A DNA stretch of 64,000 nucleotides from Pararobbsia alpina (GCF_902859895.1 NZ_CADIKM010000021.1:26173-90172), one strand, 5' to 3'. Positions 46,793 to 55,571 are shown, counted from the stretch's first letter. The notes: generated by a model not told the origin, from the sequence alone. Translations and numbers: made by a program.

Positions 46793-48152
46793 CGCCGTTG
46801 TCGGTGCCCTCGGATTGTGTTGGTGAGTCAGCGGAACCCGCAGCGTCCGCTGTAGAAGTAGCAGGATCGGGAGACGTGAGGTTTTCGCCTGCCGGTGTAG
46901 TGGTGGCCGTGGCCTGCCGCTTCGCCAGCATCGAGAGGGGAACCCATTGAGCTTGCAGATACGGGGTATCACCGCCATCTACGGGAGGCAAACCGATCGT
47001 TGCACGCGCCTCGTTAGGTGCCATGACTCCAGAGCCCACAGCCTGCGCGTTCGCTGCATGGCGAGCGGCTTCGTCCATACGCATAAGGCCCGTGGTGTCG
47101 AACTCAAACCCAGCACCGTCCGCTACGTCGAAACTGTCATCTAGCAGCAGCTCGATAGCCTCCAGATACGCCTGTAGGCAGTCCGAGTAGTACATAGCCT
47201 CGTAGATTGACGAGCTGGTAACGGAACGGCTACCCGTATCCGCGCCGATCTTGTGCAGCGGTACATGGAAGCAACGGGCTACGTCTGCGGTGGACCAATT
47301 GAGCTGTTCGACGGTCTGCGCGTCTACGCCGCTCATTGTCATGGGCTGGTAGGTAAGACCGTCCCCGCCGACCATCGTTTTACCCGCGCCTGTGCCGCTG
47401 TAGTTCTCGTCTAGCGTTTGCTTGAGGCGTGCTGCCGTCTCATTGCCGATAGCACTCGGAGCACTGAGGAAACCAGACGGGCGGGCGGCATTCGAGAAGA
47501 AAGCGGCCGAGTTGGTCGTGATGCTGTTTCCGAGCGTTGCGCTCGCAGCACAGGCCGCAATAGGCGTCATCCCAATGAGCGGATGCCATGATGTAATGCC
47601 CCGGTCGTGGATGATGTCTCGCGCGGGAACTACCACAGTCTCCAGGGGTGTCACCTGGAGCGGGGACATAGTGACTTGATAGAAAACGGAGCCGTCTGGA
47701 GCAACGAGAGGCACGACCCAGCGCGGGTTAAGAACGTCCATAGAGACGACGGCGCCGAGGCTGTTACGACCAAGGAGAACATACGTGTTGCCGTGCGTAA
47801 GCTTGCTACTTACCCATGCCTTGATGAACTGTGCACGCGTCTGGTAGTGGTTAGGCTTGCGTAGAACGCTCGTGTAGCGCGGTGCGCTGGCTTCTTGCCA
47901 TACACCCTTGAGGAGCTTCACGTACTTAATACGGAGCTTCGCTACGTCCGAGGAAATAAGGTCAACACAGGCGAACACGGCGGAGCTAGCTAGCATCCCG
48001 TCGCGCGTAGTGAGCGACTGATTCTTTTGCCATGCGCCCGTGAAGGGCTCACGAATAAATCCTGACGCTGCAGACGCTCCGATTGCTACCGCTCCGTCTG
48101 CACCCTTCGGGCGCTTCTTTACGGCTTTACCTACCCATGTGAATATACCCAA
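46785..48152 (-). CDS. Portal protein, HK97 family
   Basis: Predicted 455 residues with HK97 portal features: SSAVFACVDLISSDVAKL, SKLTHGNTYVLL, VARCFHVPLHKIG, EAMYYSDCLQAYLEAIE. It forms the dodecameric DNA entry channel. TTG 48152 is the start (GGAGG 7 nt upstream). The C-terminal 45 residues are a Thr/Ala/Ser-rich tail. Confidence 0.93.
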   Translation of the reverse strand: MGIFTWVGKAVKKRPKGADGAVAIGASAASGFIREPFTGAWQKNQSLTTRDGMLASSAVFACVDLISSDVAKLRIKYVKLLKGVWQEASAPRYTSVLRKPNHYQTRAQFIKAWVSSKLTHGNTYVLLGRNSLGAVVSMDVLNPRWVVPLVAPDGSVFYQVTMSPLQVTPLETVVVPARDIIHDRGITSWHPLIGMTPIAACAASATLGNSITTNSAAFFSNAARPSGFLSAPSAIGNETAARLKQTLDENYSGTGAGKTMVGGDGLTYQPMTMSGVDAQTVEQLNWSTADVARCFHVPLHKIGADTGSRSVTSSSIYEAMYYSDCLQAYLEAIELLLDDSFDVADGAGFEFDTTGLMRMDEAARHAANAQAVGSGVMAPNEARATIGLPPVDGGDTPYLQAQWVPLSMLAKRQATATTTPAGENLTSPDPATSTADAAGSADSPTQSEGTDNGDE

Positions 48153-48155
48153 TCG

Positions 48156-48317
48156 TTAGCCTCCTTTGCTCTTTGGACGACCGGGACGCACAAACGCGAC
48201 ACGACCGAGCAGCCGCAACGTCAAGGCGTCTGATGCGGGTAGATAGAAAACGTCACCCGTGCGAACAGGCGGACTAAGGTTGATATCCTTTAGGGCGCGA
48301 ACTTTTATACACGACAT
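48156..48317 (-). CDS. Small phage protein between capsid and portal
   Basis: Predicted 53 residues (MSCIKVRALKDINLSPPVRTGD...) ending RPGRPKSKGG. The sequence supports a small beta-barrel-like fold. Its stop lies 3 bp before the portal start, and its last codons carry the portal ribosome binding site. ATG 48317. Function unknown, probably an accessory head gene. Confidence 0.68.
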   Translation of the reverse strand: MSCIKVRALKDINLSPPVRTGDVFYLPASDALTLRLLGRVAFVRPGRPKSKGG

Positions 48318-48379
48318 ATATTCCTTGGTTAGCGACCCTAAAGGATAGCCCCGCTTTATGCAGGGCTAAGAGGGCTTAA

Positions 48380-49717
48380 TTACGAAGTGGTAACCATATC
48401 CGACACGTACGCCGCGCCGGTGATTACTCCAGCGGCCAAAGTGCGGCGGTTCTGCCAGTTAATCATTTGCACGATTTTTACGGCGGCCATGCCGTTCTGG
48501 AACATGCTCACGGGTGCCGAGCTAGCGCTACCCGGTGCCGTATCCATAACAATCGATGCCTCGCGGCTGATATCGATTTGCGGGGCTGCATCCTCCGACA
48601 GATAAATTTCATCCTGAATCAGAAGCACGATTTGACCAGCGGGGCAGTTATTCGACGTGATGACATTCACGCCTTCCAACACGCCGCCTTGCATACCCAG
48701 ATTAGGGAAGTACTTACCACCGAGCGCGTTACGCAGCGAGCCGATAGCCAAGGCCAGGGCGGGCGACATAACGAACACCGCCGAGGTCATATCGTAGTTA
48801 GCCGCGATGAACGGAGCGAGGACAGCCTGCACGTCCGCAATCAGGTTAAGCGGACTCGTACCGGATGCCGGAACAGCCGCGATACCATTCAACAGGCCAG
48901 CGGGCGAAACGCTAGCGACTGCTGCGCCTGTGCCGAGGAAAGTCAAATCCAGACCCTTGGATGCGGCCTTGAGGAGGTCCGCCTGTACCAGGGCTTCGGC
49001 TGCCGGGTCCGAGAAACGGATAAGCTCGTCCGAGAGGACCGAGATAGCCGCAATCTTGGTGTGACCCAGATTGATACGATTGAACGCCGCAGACGTAACC
49101 GGAGCCGGATTAGCTTCGCCAACCCAGCTAACGGACGTGCCGCCTGTCTGACCCGCGATGGTCACGTTAAACGGAACCTTGCGGAGCGTCAGGCGACCCA
49201 GGACCGTTTGCGGATACAGAAGCTCAATAAAGTCCGCCATATAGTCCTGCGGATAGATAAGCGCACCCGCCCACGCTGAAACATTCGAATTACCAGCCGA
49301 CACAGCAGCCTTAACGAACGAGTTCAGCTTGTCGTCGTCCTTGTAGTGGACTGCAGCGAGGTCTTTAACAAGCGCCAGATTGCCTTGTGCCTTTACCTGC
49401 AACATGGCGAAGCGCGTAAAAGTACTTCCCTTGGGCGCGTTGCTCTTAACTTCTACGTGCGCGCCCGGAACCTTGACTGCAGCTTCCGTCTTGGGGACTG
49501 CAACAGCCTGCGCGGCAATCGACTTCTCCACGGTTTGGAGACGTTCAAGTTCCTTAGCGCCCGCATCCAGCTCCGCGCCGAAGTCGTTGTACTGCGTCAC
49601 CTCATCCTCAGTAAGCGCGCGGTCTTCCGCGACCGACTTAGAGACCAGCTCGTTACGCGCGGTTTCGGCTTGTGCGAGGCGTGCCTGAAGTTGCTTGATT
49701 TTCTGTGAAATGTTCAT
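48380..49717 (-). CDS. Major capsid protein, HK97 type
   Basis: Predicted 445 residues. An N-terminal coiled-coil delta/scaffold domain (about 1-100, MNISQKIKQLQARLAQAETA) precedes the HK97 fold, with FIELLYPQTVLGRL, TIAGQTGGTSVSWVGE, LNAVFVMSP-like and APQIDISREASIVMDTAPG segments. The delta domain is normally removed by the protease encoded upstream. ATG 49717 with AAGGA upstream. Confidence 0.94.
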   Translation of the reverse strand: MNISQKIKQLQARLAQAETARNELVSKSVAEDRALTEDEVTQYNDFGAELDAGAKELERLQTVEKSIAAQAVAVPKTEAAVKVPGAHVEVKSNAPKGSTFTRFAMLQVKAQGNLALVKDLAAVHYKDDDKLNSFVKAAVSAGNSNVSAWAGALIYPQDYMADFIELLYPQTVLGRLTLRKVPFNVTIAGQTGGTSVSWVGEANPAPVTSAAFNRINLGHTKIAAISVLSDELIRFSDPAAEALVQADLLKAASKGLDLTFLGTGAAVASVSPAGLLNGIAAVPASGTSPLNLIADVQAVLAPFIAANYDMTSAVFVMSPALALAIGSLRNALGGKYFPNLGMQGGVLEGVNVITSNNCPAGQIVLLIQDEIYLSEDAAPQIDISREASIVMDTAPGSASSAPVSMFQNGMAAVKIVQMINWQNRRTLAAGVITGAAYVSDMVTTS

Positions 49718-49727
49718 TAAGTAATCC

Positions 49728-50333
49728 TTAGTGGTAACGGCGAAAAGAGAGGTCGATTGCGACCGTGCGGGGTGTCTTTACTTCTTTGTTTTGCGCCCCT
49801 TCCGGGTTCGCTGGTTCGCCTGCGGGCGTCGCCGTTGGCGTCACTTCGGACACGGATGTATCCGTAGGCTCTTGAAGGCTCTTGAAAGCCGTAATCATTG
49901 CTTCGGGGTTACAGGGAACCGCCGTAAGCGACAGTTCATGCACATCCGCTTTCGTGAAGTGCACACCTCCGTCATCCTTGTAGCTGTACTCGCTCGGGGT
50001 AAAGCCGATGCTGACGCCTTTGATAAGACCAGTCTTTACGCTGTGCCATGCCTCGTCCGTCCGGTCTTTAACGGCGCCTTCCTCGTCTACCTTGGCAATC
50101 TTTGCCTTGAACGGGAGCCCCTTAGCGGTGGGCGTCCCGAATGAGACGGTGCCTACAGGCTGGTCCGACTTATGGTTGAGGAGAAGCGGGGTTTCCTTCT
50201 GGAACGTGAGGCCCTTTGGCTCCACGATGTCTTTGACGCGATCCGGGGTAGGTGTGGATGCAATGCCCTCGAATTCTCGCGAATCCTCATTCACAGACTT
50301 AATGAGAATCGCGGAAAATAGCTTTTTGTTTAT
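49728..50333 (-). CDS. HK97-type prohead protease, with probable ATA start
   Basis: Predicted 201 residues from ATA 50333: (I/M)NKKLFSAILIKSVNEDSREFEGIAST. The U35 family motifs LNHKSDQPVGTV (catalytic His) and KGVSIGFTP (catalytic Ser) follow. GAGG lies 5 nt before the ATA, and the TerL stop is just upstream. The nearest in-frame ATG (50381) would overlap TerL by 41 bp and add an unrelated tail (LSPSAHINSSHCEAQ). The ATA start is preferred but not proven. Confidence 0.88.
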   Translation of the reverse strand: MNKKLFSAILIKSVNEDSREFEGIASTPTPDRVKDIVEPKGLTFQKETPLLLNHKSDQPVGTVSFGTPTAKGLPFKAKIAKVDEEGAVKDRTDEAWHSVKTGLIKGVSIGFTPSEYSYKDDGGVHFTKADVHELSLTAVPCNPEAMITAFKSLQEPTDTSVSEVTPTATPAGEPANPEGAQNKEVKTPRTVAIDLSFRRYH

Positions 50334-50340
50334 CTGTGCC

Positions 50341-51879
50341 TCACAGTGCGAAGAATTGATATGTGCGCTCGGGCTCAACATCGCCAGCGGCGAGGACCGT
50401 AGCCCCAAATGCCATAGTTAGCGCCACGAGACCATCTATGCGTCCTGTTGCCTTTTTCTTGTCGAGCTTGCGGTTTCCTGCTGGGTCCTTGAGCACCACT
50501 GCATTGGCCGCACACATCGTGAGTACCGGGTGCATCCCGTGAGAGAGGCGTGCGTTAAGCAATGCTTCCTCGATTGCATCCATCGCGGGGCTAAAGTCCT
50601 TGTAGCCCTGCCCATGCGGAACGAGCGGTAGTGCGCCGCCGTCCTTGGTGGATTTGTCCGCGTCTATGCCGAGGTCCGAGAACTCCTTTTTGAGGAGGTC
50701 AATACGCCAGCGGTCATACGCGATGGAATGCAGATTTAGGCCGGAGCAAATCTCCGCGATGTCGCGAGCTACATACTCGTAGTCCACGGTGCGGCCCGGA
50801 GTGGTGCGTAGGAACCCCTGCTTAACCCACACGTCATACGGCGCGCGGTCTGTCCTGGCCCGATCCGCCAAGCCGTCCTCCGGTGTCCAGAAGAAGGAGG
50901 CAACTTGCCATATGCCCTTAATGCGGCCGATAAGCTGCAGCGAGGTCAAGTCGGTGCGGGCCGAGAGGTCCAGGCCACCGAATACCTGCGTGTCCTTGTC
51001 GAAAGGCAGTGCCGCAGCTCCGCAGGATTTCCACACGTCCCGGCTTATGAAGGGAGACACGGTGGAGACGCGCTGATTTAGGATCAGGTTGCGGAACGTG
51101 TTCTCGCTTGTCGGCATCCGAACGGCTTTCTGTGCTTGGTTGAGCACGTCCGCTTCAGACCGGAAGATGGCGAGAGCCGGATTGGCATCTCGCCACGCTT
51201 GGCGGTCCATAAGCTCCGCGTCAGGCTTCGCAGCGTAGAGATGGACTACTGTGTGCGGATCGTTACTCGTAAGCGCATCGTCAATCCAAATGGAGAGCAA
51301 ATCCGCATCGGAGGCGGCCTGCGTACTTACGACGATGATTAGCGGGTTCTCGTGCGCGCCTTGGGCCGTGGTGATTGCATCGATAAAGTCGCTCTGCGGG
51401 CCTCGAATCTGTCCAGCCTCGTCTATGATCGCGAGGATTGGGCTTAGCCCGTGAGTCGTCTTTGCCTCAGCCGATAAGGCTTTGTACTCTACGTTCAGAG
51501 GGAGGCCGTACAATCGCTTGCCCGATGGAACAATACGGACGATTGCCGATAGCTCCGGAGACAACGCGACCATCTTGGACGCTAAGGCGTGGATGATTGC
51601 TGCCTGCTCGCGGGACATAGCACCGGAGACAATCTGACTATTCAGCTTCGCCTCAGGACCTACCAAGTGGGCCAGGAGCAGGGCTGCGATTACCGCGCTC
51701 TTGCCGTTCTTGCGAGCGATGCTCAGATACCCGTTCTTGGTGCCGTGCGGGTTGTCATACACATCAAGGATGAACTTTCGCTGAAATTCCTCAAACTTGA
51801 GAGGTAGACCGACTAGCGCACCCTCGGGGACCTTGCAGTACCGCTCGCAGAACGCAATTACCTTTTCGCCTCGGGTCAT
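50341..51879 (-). CDS. Terminase large subunit
   Basis: Predicted 512 residues of the HK97-like terminase family. ATPase: Walker A ARKNGKSA (about 56), Walker B LAIIDEAG (about 150) and a downstream coupling Thr/Ser. Nuclease: FGGLDLSARTDLTSL (about 300) with the first catalytic Asp and later acidic residues. It cuts and pumps DNA into the prohead. ATG 51879 overlaps the TerS stop (ATGA). Confidence 0.95.
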   Translation of the reverse strand: MTRGEKVIAFCERYCKVPEGALVGLPLKFEEFQRKFILDVYDNPHGTKNGYLSIARKNGKSAVIAALLLAHLVGPEAKLNSQIVSGAMSREQAAIIHALASKMVALSPELSAIVRIVPSGKRLYGLPLNVEYKALSAEAKTTHGLSPILAIIDEAGQIRGPQSDFIDAITTAQGAHENPLIIVVSTQAASDADLLSIWIDDALTSNDPHTVVHLYAAKPDAELMDRQAWRDANPALAIFRSEADVLNQAQKAVRMPTSENTFRNLILNQRVSTVSPFISRDVWKSCGAAALPFDKDTQVFGGLDLSARTDLTSLQLIGRIKGIWQVASFFWTPEDGLADRARTDRAPYDVWVKQGFLRTTPGRTVDYEYVARDIAEICSGLNLHSIAYDRWRIDLLKKEFSDLGIDADKSTKDGGALPLVPHGQGYKDFSPAMDAIEEALLNARLSHGMHPVLTMCAANAVVLKDPAGNRKLDKKKATGRIDGLVALTMAFGATVLAAGDVEPERTYQFFAL

Positions 51880-52343
51880 ACCGCCCGGAGGCGCGGGATT
51901 AATTCGTCATCATCCGGCAGGCCGCTCCGCGCCGCTTGCTCAGTCGCTAGCTTTTTACCCGCGTCCTGGCTGCGGCCTACCGTTGCCGCCGCGTGTACAT
52001 GCAGTTTGGCAGAGAGGGCCATAGACCTAACGCTAAGGGTGTTGAGTAGCGCATGCTTGGGATTAACAACCTGAGTACCCTTGGCGTTGGTGACAATATC
52101 CGGCTCGTCCTCAAGCTCCTCTTGAATGCGACCAATGTCGGCTTGACAGTGAGCAAGGTTTGCGGCGTGGGCTAGATCGATGTCGGTCCACGTACTGGCG
52201 GCTCTGGCCTGCACAATGCTGTTCCAATACGGAATATCAACATCGCGTAACCGGATATGGGCCGGAGGTTTGATCGGGCCGAGTGAGGCCGCTTGCGCTG
52301 AGAGGACAGCGGTAGTAACCGAGTCCGAACGGGTCTTAGCTAT
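51876..52343 (-). CDS. Terminase small subunit (P27-like), with probable ATA start
   Basis: Predicted 155 residues from ATA 52343: (I/M)AKTRSDSVTTAVLSAQAASL, then PPAHIRLRDVDIPYWNSIVQ and a helical DNA-binding part. AGGAG lies 5 nt before the ATA. A stop lies four codons upstream, and the first canonical start (GTG 52214) falls inside the conserved core, so a gene finder would give a truncated 112-residue protein. The MAKTR start is typical of such proteins. Confidence 0.85.
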   Translation of the reverse strand: MAKTRSDSVTTAVLSAQAASLGPIKPPAHIRLRDVDIPYWNSIVQARAASTWTDIDLAHAANLAHCQADIGRIQEELEDEPDIVTNAKGTQVVNPKHALLNTLSVRSMALSAKLHVHAAATVGRSQDAGKKLATEQAARSGLPDDDELIPRLRAV

Positions 52344-52352
52344 AGGGACTCC

Positions 52353-52895
52353 TTATATTGGGCTATGCGCGCGTGATCGCGCGAGGGCTTGCTAATAGTG
52401 CGAATGACCGCAAGCGCGTTAGCTGTACGGGGTAACTACGAGAAGCCCTTACCAATAGCTGGTAGACATTCGTAAAGGCTCAATTACAGGCCCGTGGTGG
52501 GCTTGAGTGTGTGGACAGCGGGGAGGTGTTGTTTCGGCTGATACAGACCGTTCCGGACGATTCTGGAGCGATCCAGAGGCTATACGGAAGGTTAGGAGAA
52601 TTCCGGACGGAAAATTTGCAGTTAGCGTTATTTCAGGGTGGACCAGTCGGTGTCCCGCTGTCGATAGCCGAAATCCATGCATACCCCCGTCTTATAGGTC
52701 TATGCTATGAGCTATCAATGATGTTACACGTTAGGTTGTACCTATCATGCACCAACCGTGTGCATTTCTACGCTATCAGGCCGGATTGTTGATAGCCTAC
52801 ACTCTGACTCACTGTAGACTACTGTAACTACATTCTTCGAATGACAACCACTGACTAACCACGGGATAACCTCACTGTAGTAATCACTGAGACAT
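52353..52895. other. 543-bp non-coding stretch between TerS and HNH, with CACTG iterons
   Basis: No convincing gene. From 52810 to 52920 CACTG (or TACTG) occurs seven times; copies at 52849, 52873, 52885 and 52897 are spaced by 12 or 24 bp, like iterons. Position next to TerS and HNH suggests packaging or initiation binding sites. A plus-strand frame 52511-52792 exists, but without a ribosome binding site. Confidence 0.55.
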
Positions 52896-52920
52896 TCACT
52901 GTAACGCTGCTACTGACTGA
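52810..52920. repeat. 12-bp spaced CACTG repeats (iteron-like)
   Basis: CACTG heads at 52810, 52849, 52873, 52885 and 52897, with TACTG at 52820 and 52911. The spacings 24, 12, 12 and 14 bp in the second half indicate a 12-bp periodicity. The last copies overlap the 3' end of the HNH gene. May be terminase binding sites (cosB-like) or an origin. Confidence 0.6.
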
Positions 52921-53213
52921 TTCCAATGGTGATGACTATCGATAGGTAGTCCATCTACTGAGCTACCAGACTTGAGTACGTATCCTCTATCCTTTGCAGT
53001 TTTCAGCTTATGGCATGGAATACATAGTAGCTGTAGATTACTATCATCATTAGAGCCACCATTCTCTAGTGCTGTAATATGGTCTACTTCACCAATACGA
53101 GTAGCACGTTTGCAGTGTTGGCAAGTGTATTTATCTCTAAGCCTAATATGCTTCCGCTGCTCTAGTCCTGCCTTACCGACAAGACGAGCGTGTATGATGG
53201 GATTATGGCCTAT
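52896..53213 (-). CDS. HNH endonuclease, with probable ATA start
   Basis: Predicted 105 residues from ATA 53213: (I/M)GHNPIIHARLVGKAG, then CQHC, GEVDHITALENGG, NDDSNLQLLCIPCHKLKT, a complete HNH/zinc motif set. The codon before the ATA is a stop, and the whole frame contains no ATG, GTG or TTG, so the real start must be non-canonical. AAGGA lies 6 nt before the ATA. HNH proteins of HK97-like phages act with terminase at cos cleavage. Confidence 0.83.
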   Translation of the reverse strand: MGHNPIIHARLVGKAGLEQRKHIRLRDKYTCQHCKRATRIGEVDHITALENGGSNDDSNLQLLCIPCHKLKTAKDRGYVLKSGSSVDGLPIDSHHHWNQSVAALQ

Positions 53214-53394
53214 CTATAATCCTTGGAATATTGGGTAAGCTAATCTCCTCGTCGCTTCGCTCCTCGGATAGAACTACCGGGAACAGCAGGAGATAATCTT
53301 GATATAAAAGGGCAGGCCACTACCTGCCGGGGAGTGCATCGGGCCACTCTACCGCGCGGGAAAAGGTTCTCCTCTCCATTGCTCAGGGGCTTTT

Positions 53395-53430
53395 CATATA
53401 GTGAAACTAGCGGCGACGGGCCTTGTCATG
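53395..53430. other. Candidate cos region
   Basis: Read on the minus strand, GTTTCACTATATGAAAAG resembles the sequence after lambda cosN (GTTTTCGCTATTTATGAAAA), next to a GC-rich stretch (GCGGCGACGGGCC on plus, 53413-53425). It lies upstream of HNH and TerS, where cos is expected. The rest of 53214-53524 shows no gene. Pattern match from memory, hence low confidence. Confidence 0.35.
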
Positions 53431-53524
53431 CGGGGCTCCCCGGGGGTATAGCAATCAAGTGTCGTTTGGGTGAAAATTAGGATGCACGCGTGGGACCAAC
53501 TGCAACTCTAACCGGATAAAAGTG

Positions 53525-54385
53525 ATGGGCGACGGTAATGCAATAATAAAAATGGATCTGGGGAAGTTTTCCAAGCCTGCTACGGTCTTGATACAAAAGG
53601 TGGCGGGTGCGATCGGACTACTATATGAGCCTACGCATCTCAGGCGAAAGGCACGAGCACAAGCCGATGTGAATAAAATAAAGGCAATTGCCAAGCTCGA
53701 ATTGGGGGAATTAGAACAGCGGGCTTTACAGCGACTCGTAAGTCAAGAGGTTCGGAAACAGGAGAATATTGAGTCAATTGTTTCCGAGGCTATCGAGTTT
53801 CTACCTGAAAATGCGCAGGTGGAGGAGTTGAATGAAGACTGGGTGGCTTACATGTTTAAGCAGTGTGATACGGTGTCAGATACTCAGATGCGTTCGCTTT
53901 GGGCAAAAATACTGGCTGCGGAATCCACAAGTCCTGGTAAATTCTCAAAGCGAACGTTGAACTTCCTTTCCGGCCTTAGTCAAAGCGAAGCGGAACTATT
54001 CACAGCACTCGGCGCGTACGTGTGGCAAAGGGAAGACTCTCCGTTAGCGGTAGTGCGCCGGCTCAACGAGACGACTAGCTTAAAAGATGTCATTAACGGT
54101 TCTAGCATTTTGCAACTACAAAGCTTAGGCTTGATTACCTACCAGCACGATTTGGGATTTAGTCTCCTAGAAGTTAGTGGCCCTCAAAAATTTTACTATT
54201 TTGACCGTGAGATAGTAATAGACCTTAGCGACGCTTCTGGGTCAGAACTGGACGTGGGTGAAGTGGCCTTGACAACCCTGGGAGCGGAGCTTTGGGAAAT
54301 TTGCGGCGCGCAGCCCAATTATTCTCATTACTATATGGCGGTTGTTGAATGGCGGAAGCGTGGGTACATAGTCTCCGAGCAGTAG
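53525..54385 (+). CDS. DUF2806-like protein, probable phage moron
   Basis: Predicted 286 residues. The centre (NEDWVAYMFKQCDTVSDTQM, LWAKILAAE, GKFSKRTLNFLSGLSQSEAE) matches the DUF2806 pattern. The gene is visibly more AT-rich than its neighbours and lies on the opposite strand from the repressor and HNH, as moron genes often do. Function unknown; superinfection exclusion or host defence is possible. ATG 53525; a GTG at 53522 is an alternative. Confidence 0.75.
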   Translation: MGDGNAIIKMDLGKFSKPATVLIQKVAGAIGLLYEPTHLRRKARAQADVNKIKAIAKLELGELEQRALQRLVSQEVRKQENIESIVSEAIEFLPENAQVEELNEDWVAYMFKQCDTVSDTQMRSLWAKILAAESTSPGKFSKRTLNFLSGLSQSEAELFTALGAYVWQREDSPLAVVRRLNETTSLKDVINGSSILQLQSLGLITYQHDLGFSLLEVSGPQKFYYFDREIVIDLSDASGSELDVGEVALTTLGAELWEICGAQPNYSHYYMAVVEWRKRGYIVSEQ

Positions 54386-54396
54386 CGTATAGCTAA

Positions 54397-55371
54397 TCAC
54401 ATTTGACGTCCAAACCATACGACCCGACCGATTATCTCGAAATCGGTTTGGTTATCTGCGTTGAGATCAATGGTAAAGGTTTCATATAGTTGGTTCGCAC
54501 TAACGACCCGCAACTTTTTGCCCGCAATTATCTGCGTCTGCTTTACCAGAATCTGGCCGTCCATTCTAATGACGTAGATGCCGTCTTGCGGCGCGTTCAA
54601 CGTATGATTAATTAGGATGTTATCGCCATCCTGCAGGGTGGGTGACATGGAGTCTCCATGTACACGTACCACAGATAGGCTTTCTTCCTTTGCGTGTAGG
54701 TAGTTTTCTACCCAATGCCGACGAAATGCCACAGTAAATTTGGCCTCGGCGCCGTTATCGTGCCAATGACCCGAGCCAGCGGACGCTTTAACGTCATATC
54801 TCGGTATGAATACGAATTCATCCCAGGGTGTGTTTTCAGGTACTGCGGGGCCACCGGAAAGGACGTGAGTTGCCGGAGATAAAATGTCTTCACCTAGGAG
54901 CCAGTCGATAGGGCGCGCGGTAGCTCTACTAAAGCGCCGCAGCATCTCCAGTCCCGGAACCCGGTTCTGGCTAATCATGTTGTAGAGCGTCTGCTTATTG
55001 AAGCCGTGGGGCTCCGCCCAGGCGTACAGACTGGAGGCGCTTTCAGTGCTCGTTGCCTCAAATAGGCGCGTCAAGAACAATAAAAACTCCGACCCCTCCT
55101 TTTCCTTCAATGCGGCTTCCTCCGCCTGTTTCGCTTGGAGGGCCGCCTTTAAGCGCGCGTCGCGCTCAATGTATAGCTTTCGAGCCAGCGCGGTGCTCTC
55201 AGGCGATGGAGGGACCTTAAAGATGTTACCGCTACTACTCTCATGTTCCTGATGCCCGTCTGCATACAAGCGTTCCACTGAGCCAGTGGGGTGAACTATC
55301 CGCCTAACCACATCAGTAGATGGGTTCTCCGCAGGTGCGCGCTTGCCGCTGGTGACTACCGTAACAGCCAT
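54397..55371 (-). CDS. CI-type phage repressor (HTH + S24 peptidase)
   Basis: Predicted 324 residues. A Lys/Ala/Glu coiled coil (about 60-95) precedes an HTH (about 112-160, GFNKQTLYNMISQNRVPGLE) and the S24 peptidase domain, with Ser241 (VHGDSMSPT) and Lys277 (ILVKQ). An Ala-Gly pair (198-199, ASAGSG) may be the self-cleavage site. Unlike lambda CI, the HTH follows a 110-residue N-terminal extension. It should maintain lysogeny and be RecA-sensitive. ATG 55371 with GGGAG upstream. Confidence 0.88.
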   Translation of the reverse strand: MAVTVVTSGKRAPAENPSTDVVRRIVHPTGSVERLYADGHQEHESSSGNIFKVPPSPESTALARKLYIERDARLKAALQAKQAEEAALKEKEGSEFLLFLTRLFEATSTESASSLYAWAEPHGFNKQTLYNMISQNRVPGLEMLRRFSRATARPIDWLLGEDILSPATHVLSGGPAVPENTPWDEFVFIPRYDVKASAGSGHWHDNGAEAKFTVAFRRHWVENYLHAKEESLSVVRVHGDSMSPTLQDGDNILINHTLNAPQDGIYVIRMDGQILVKQTQIIAGKKLRVVSANQLYETFTIDLNADNQTDFEIIGRVVWFGRQM

Positions 55372-55426
55372 CTCGATTTCTCCCTAAACCATTGATTTAA
55401 CTAAATTATAGCACGAAACTATCGAA

Positions 55427-55571
55427 TTTGTAAGATTAATACAAATGTTTGAGTAGATTCTACTCTTATGAGTAAGTAGAGTTCGTCTCGTCGGTTAGGT
55501 TTCTTCATCGAGTTGCCCGCGATTCTAGCAGAATCAGGCGGATAGGTGCACTGACGAGTAACAAAGTATTA
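55427..55571. promoter_or_regulatory. Operator/promoter region between repressor and early genes
   Basis: Several dyads: TTTGTA-N7-TACAAA (55427-55445), a perfect GAGTAGA-T-TCTACTC (55451-55465), a perfect GATTCT-AGC-AGAATC (55521-55535) and GTAA-N7-TTAC (55557-55571). They are AT-rich and lie in the 421-bp gap 55372-55792, where repressor and early promoters are expected. Stops fill all frames here. Which dyads bind the repressor cannot be told. Confidence 0.6.

Noticed and set aside
52511..52792. 93-codon plus-strand frame in the TerS-HNH gap
   Set aside because: No ribosome binding site, no recognisable domain, and it competes with a minus-strand frame; kept only as a note.
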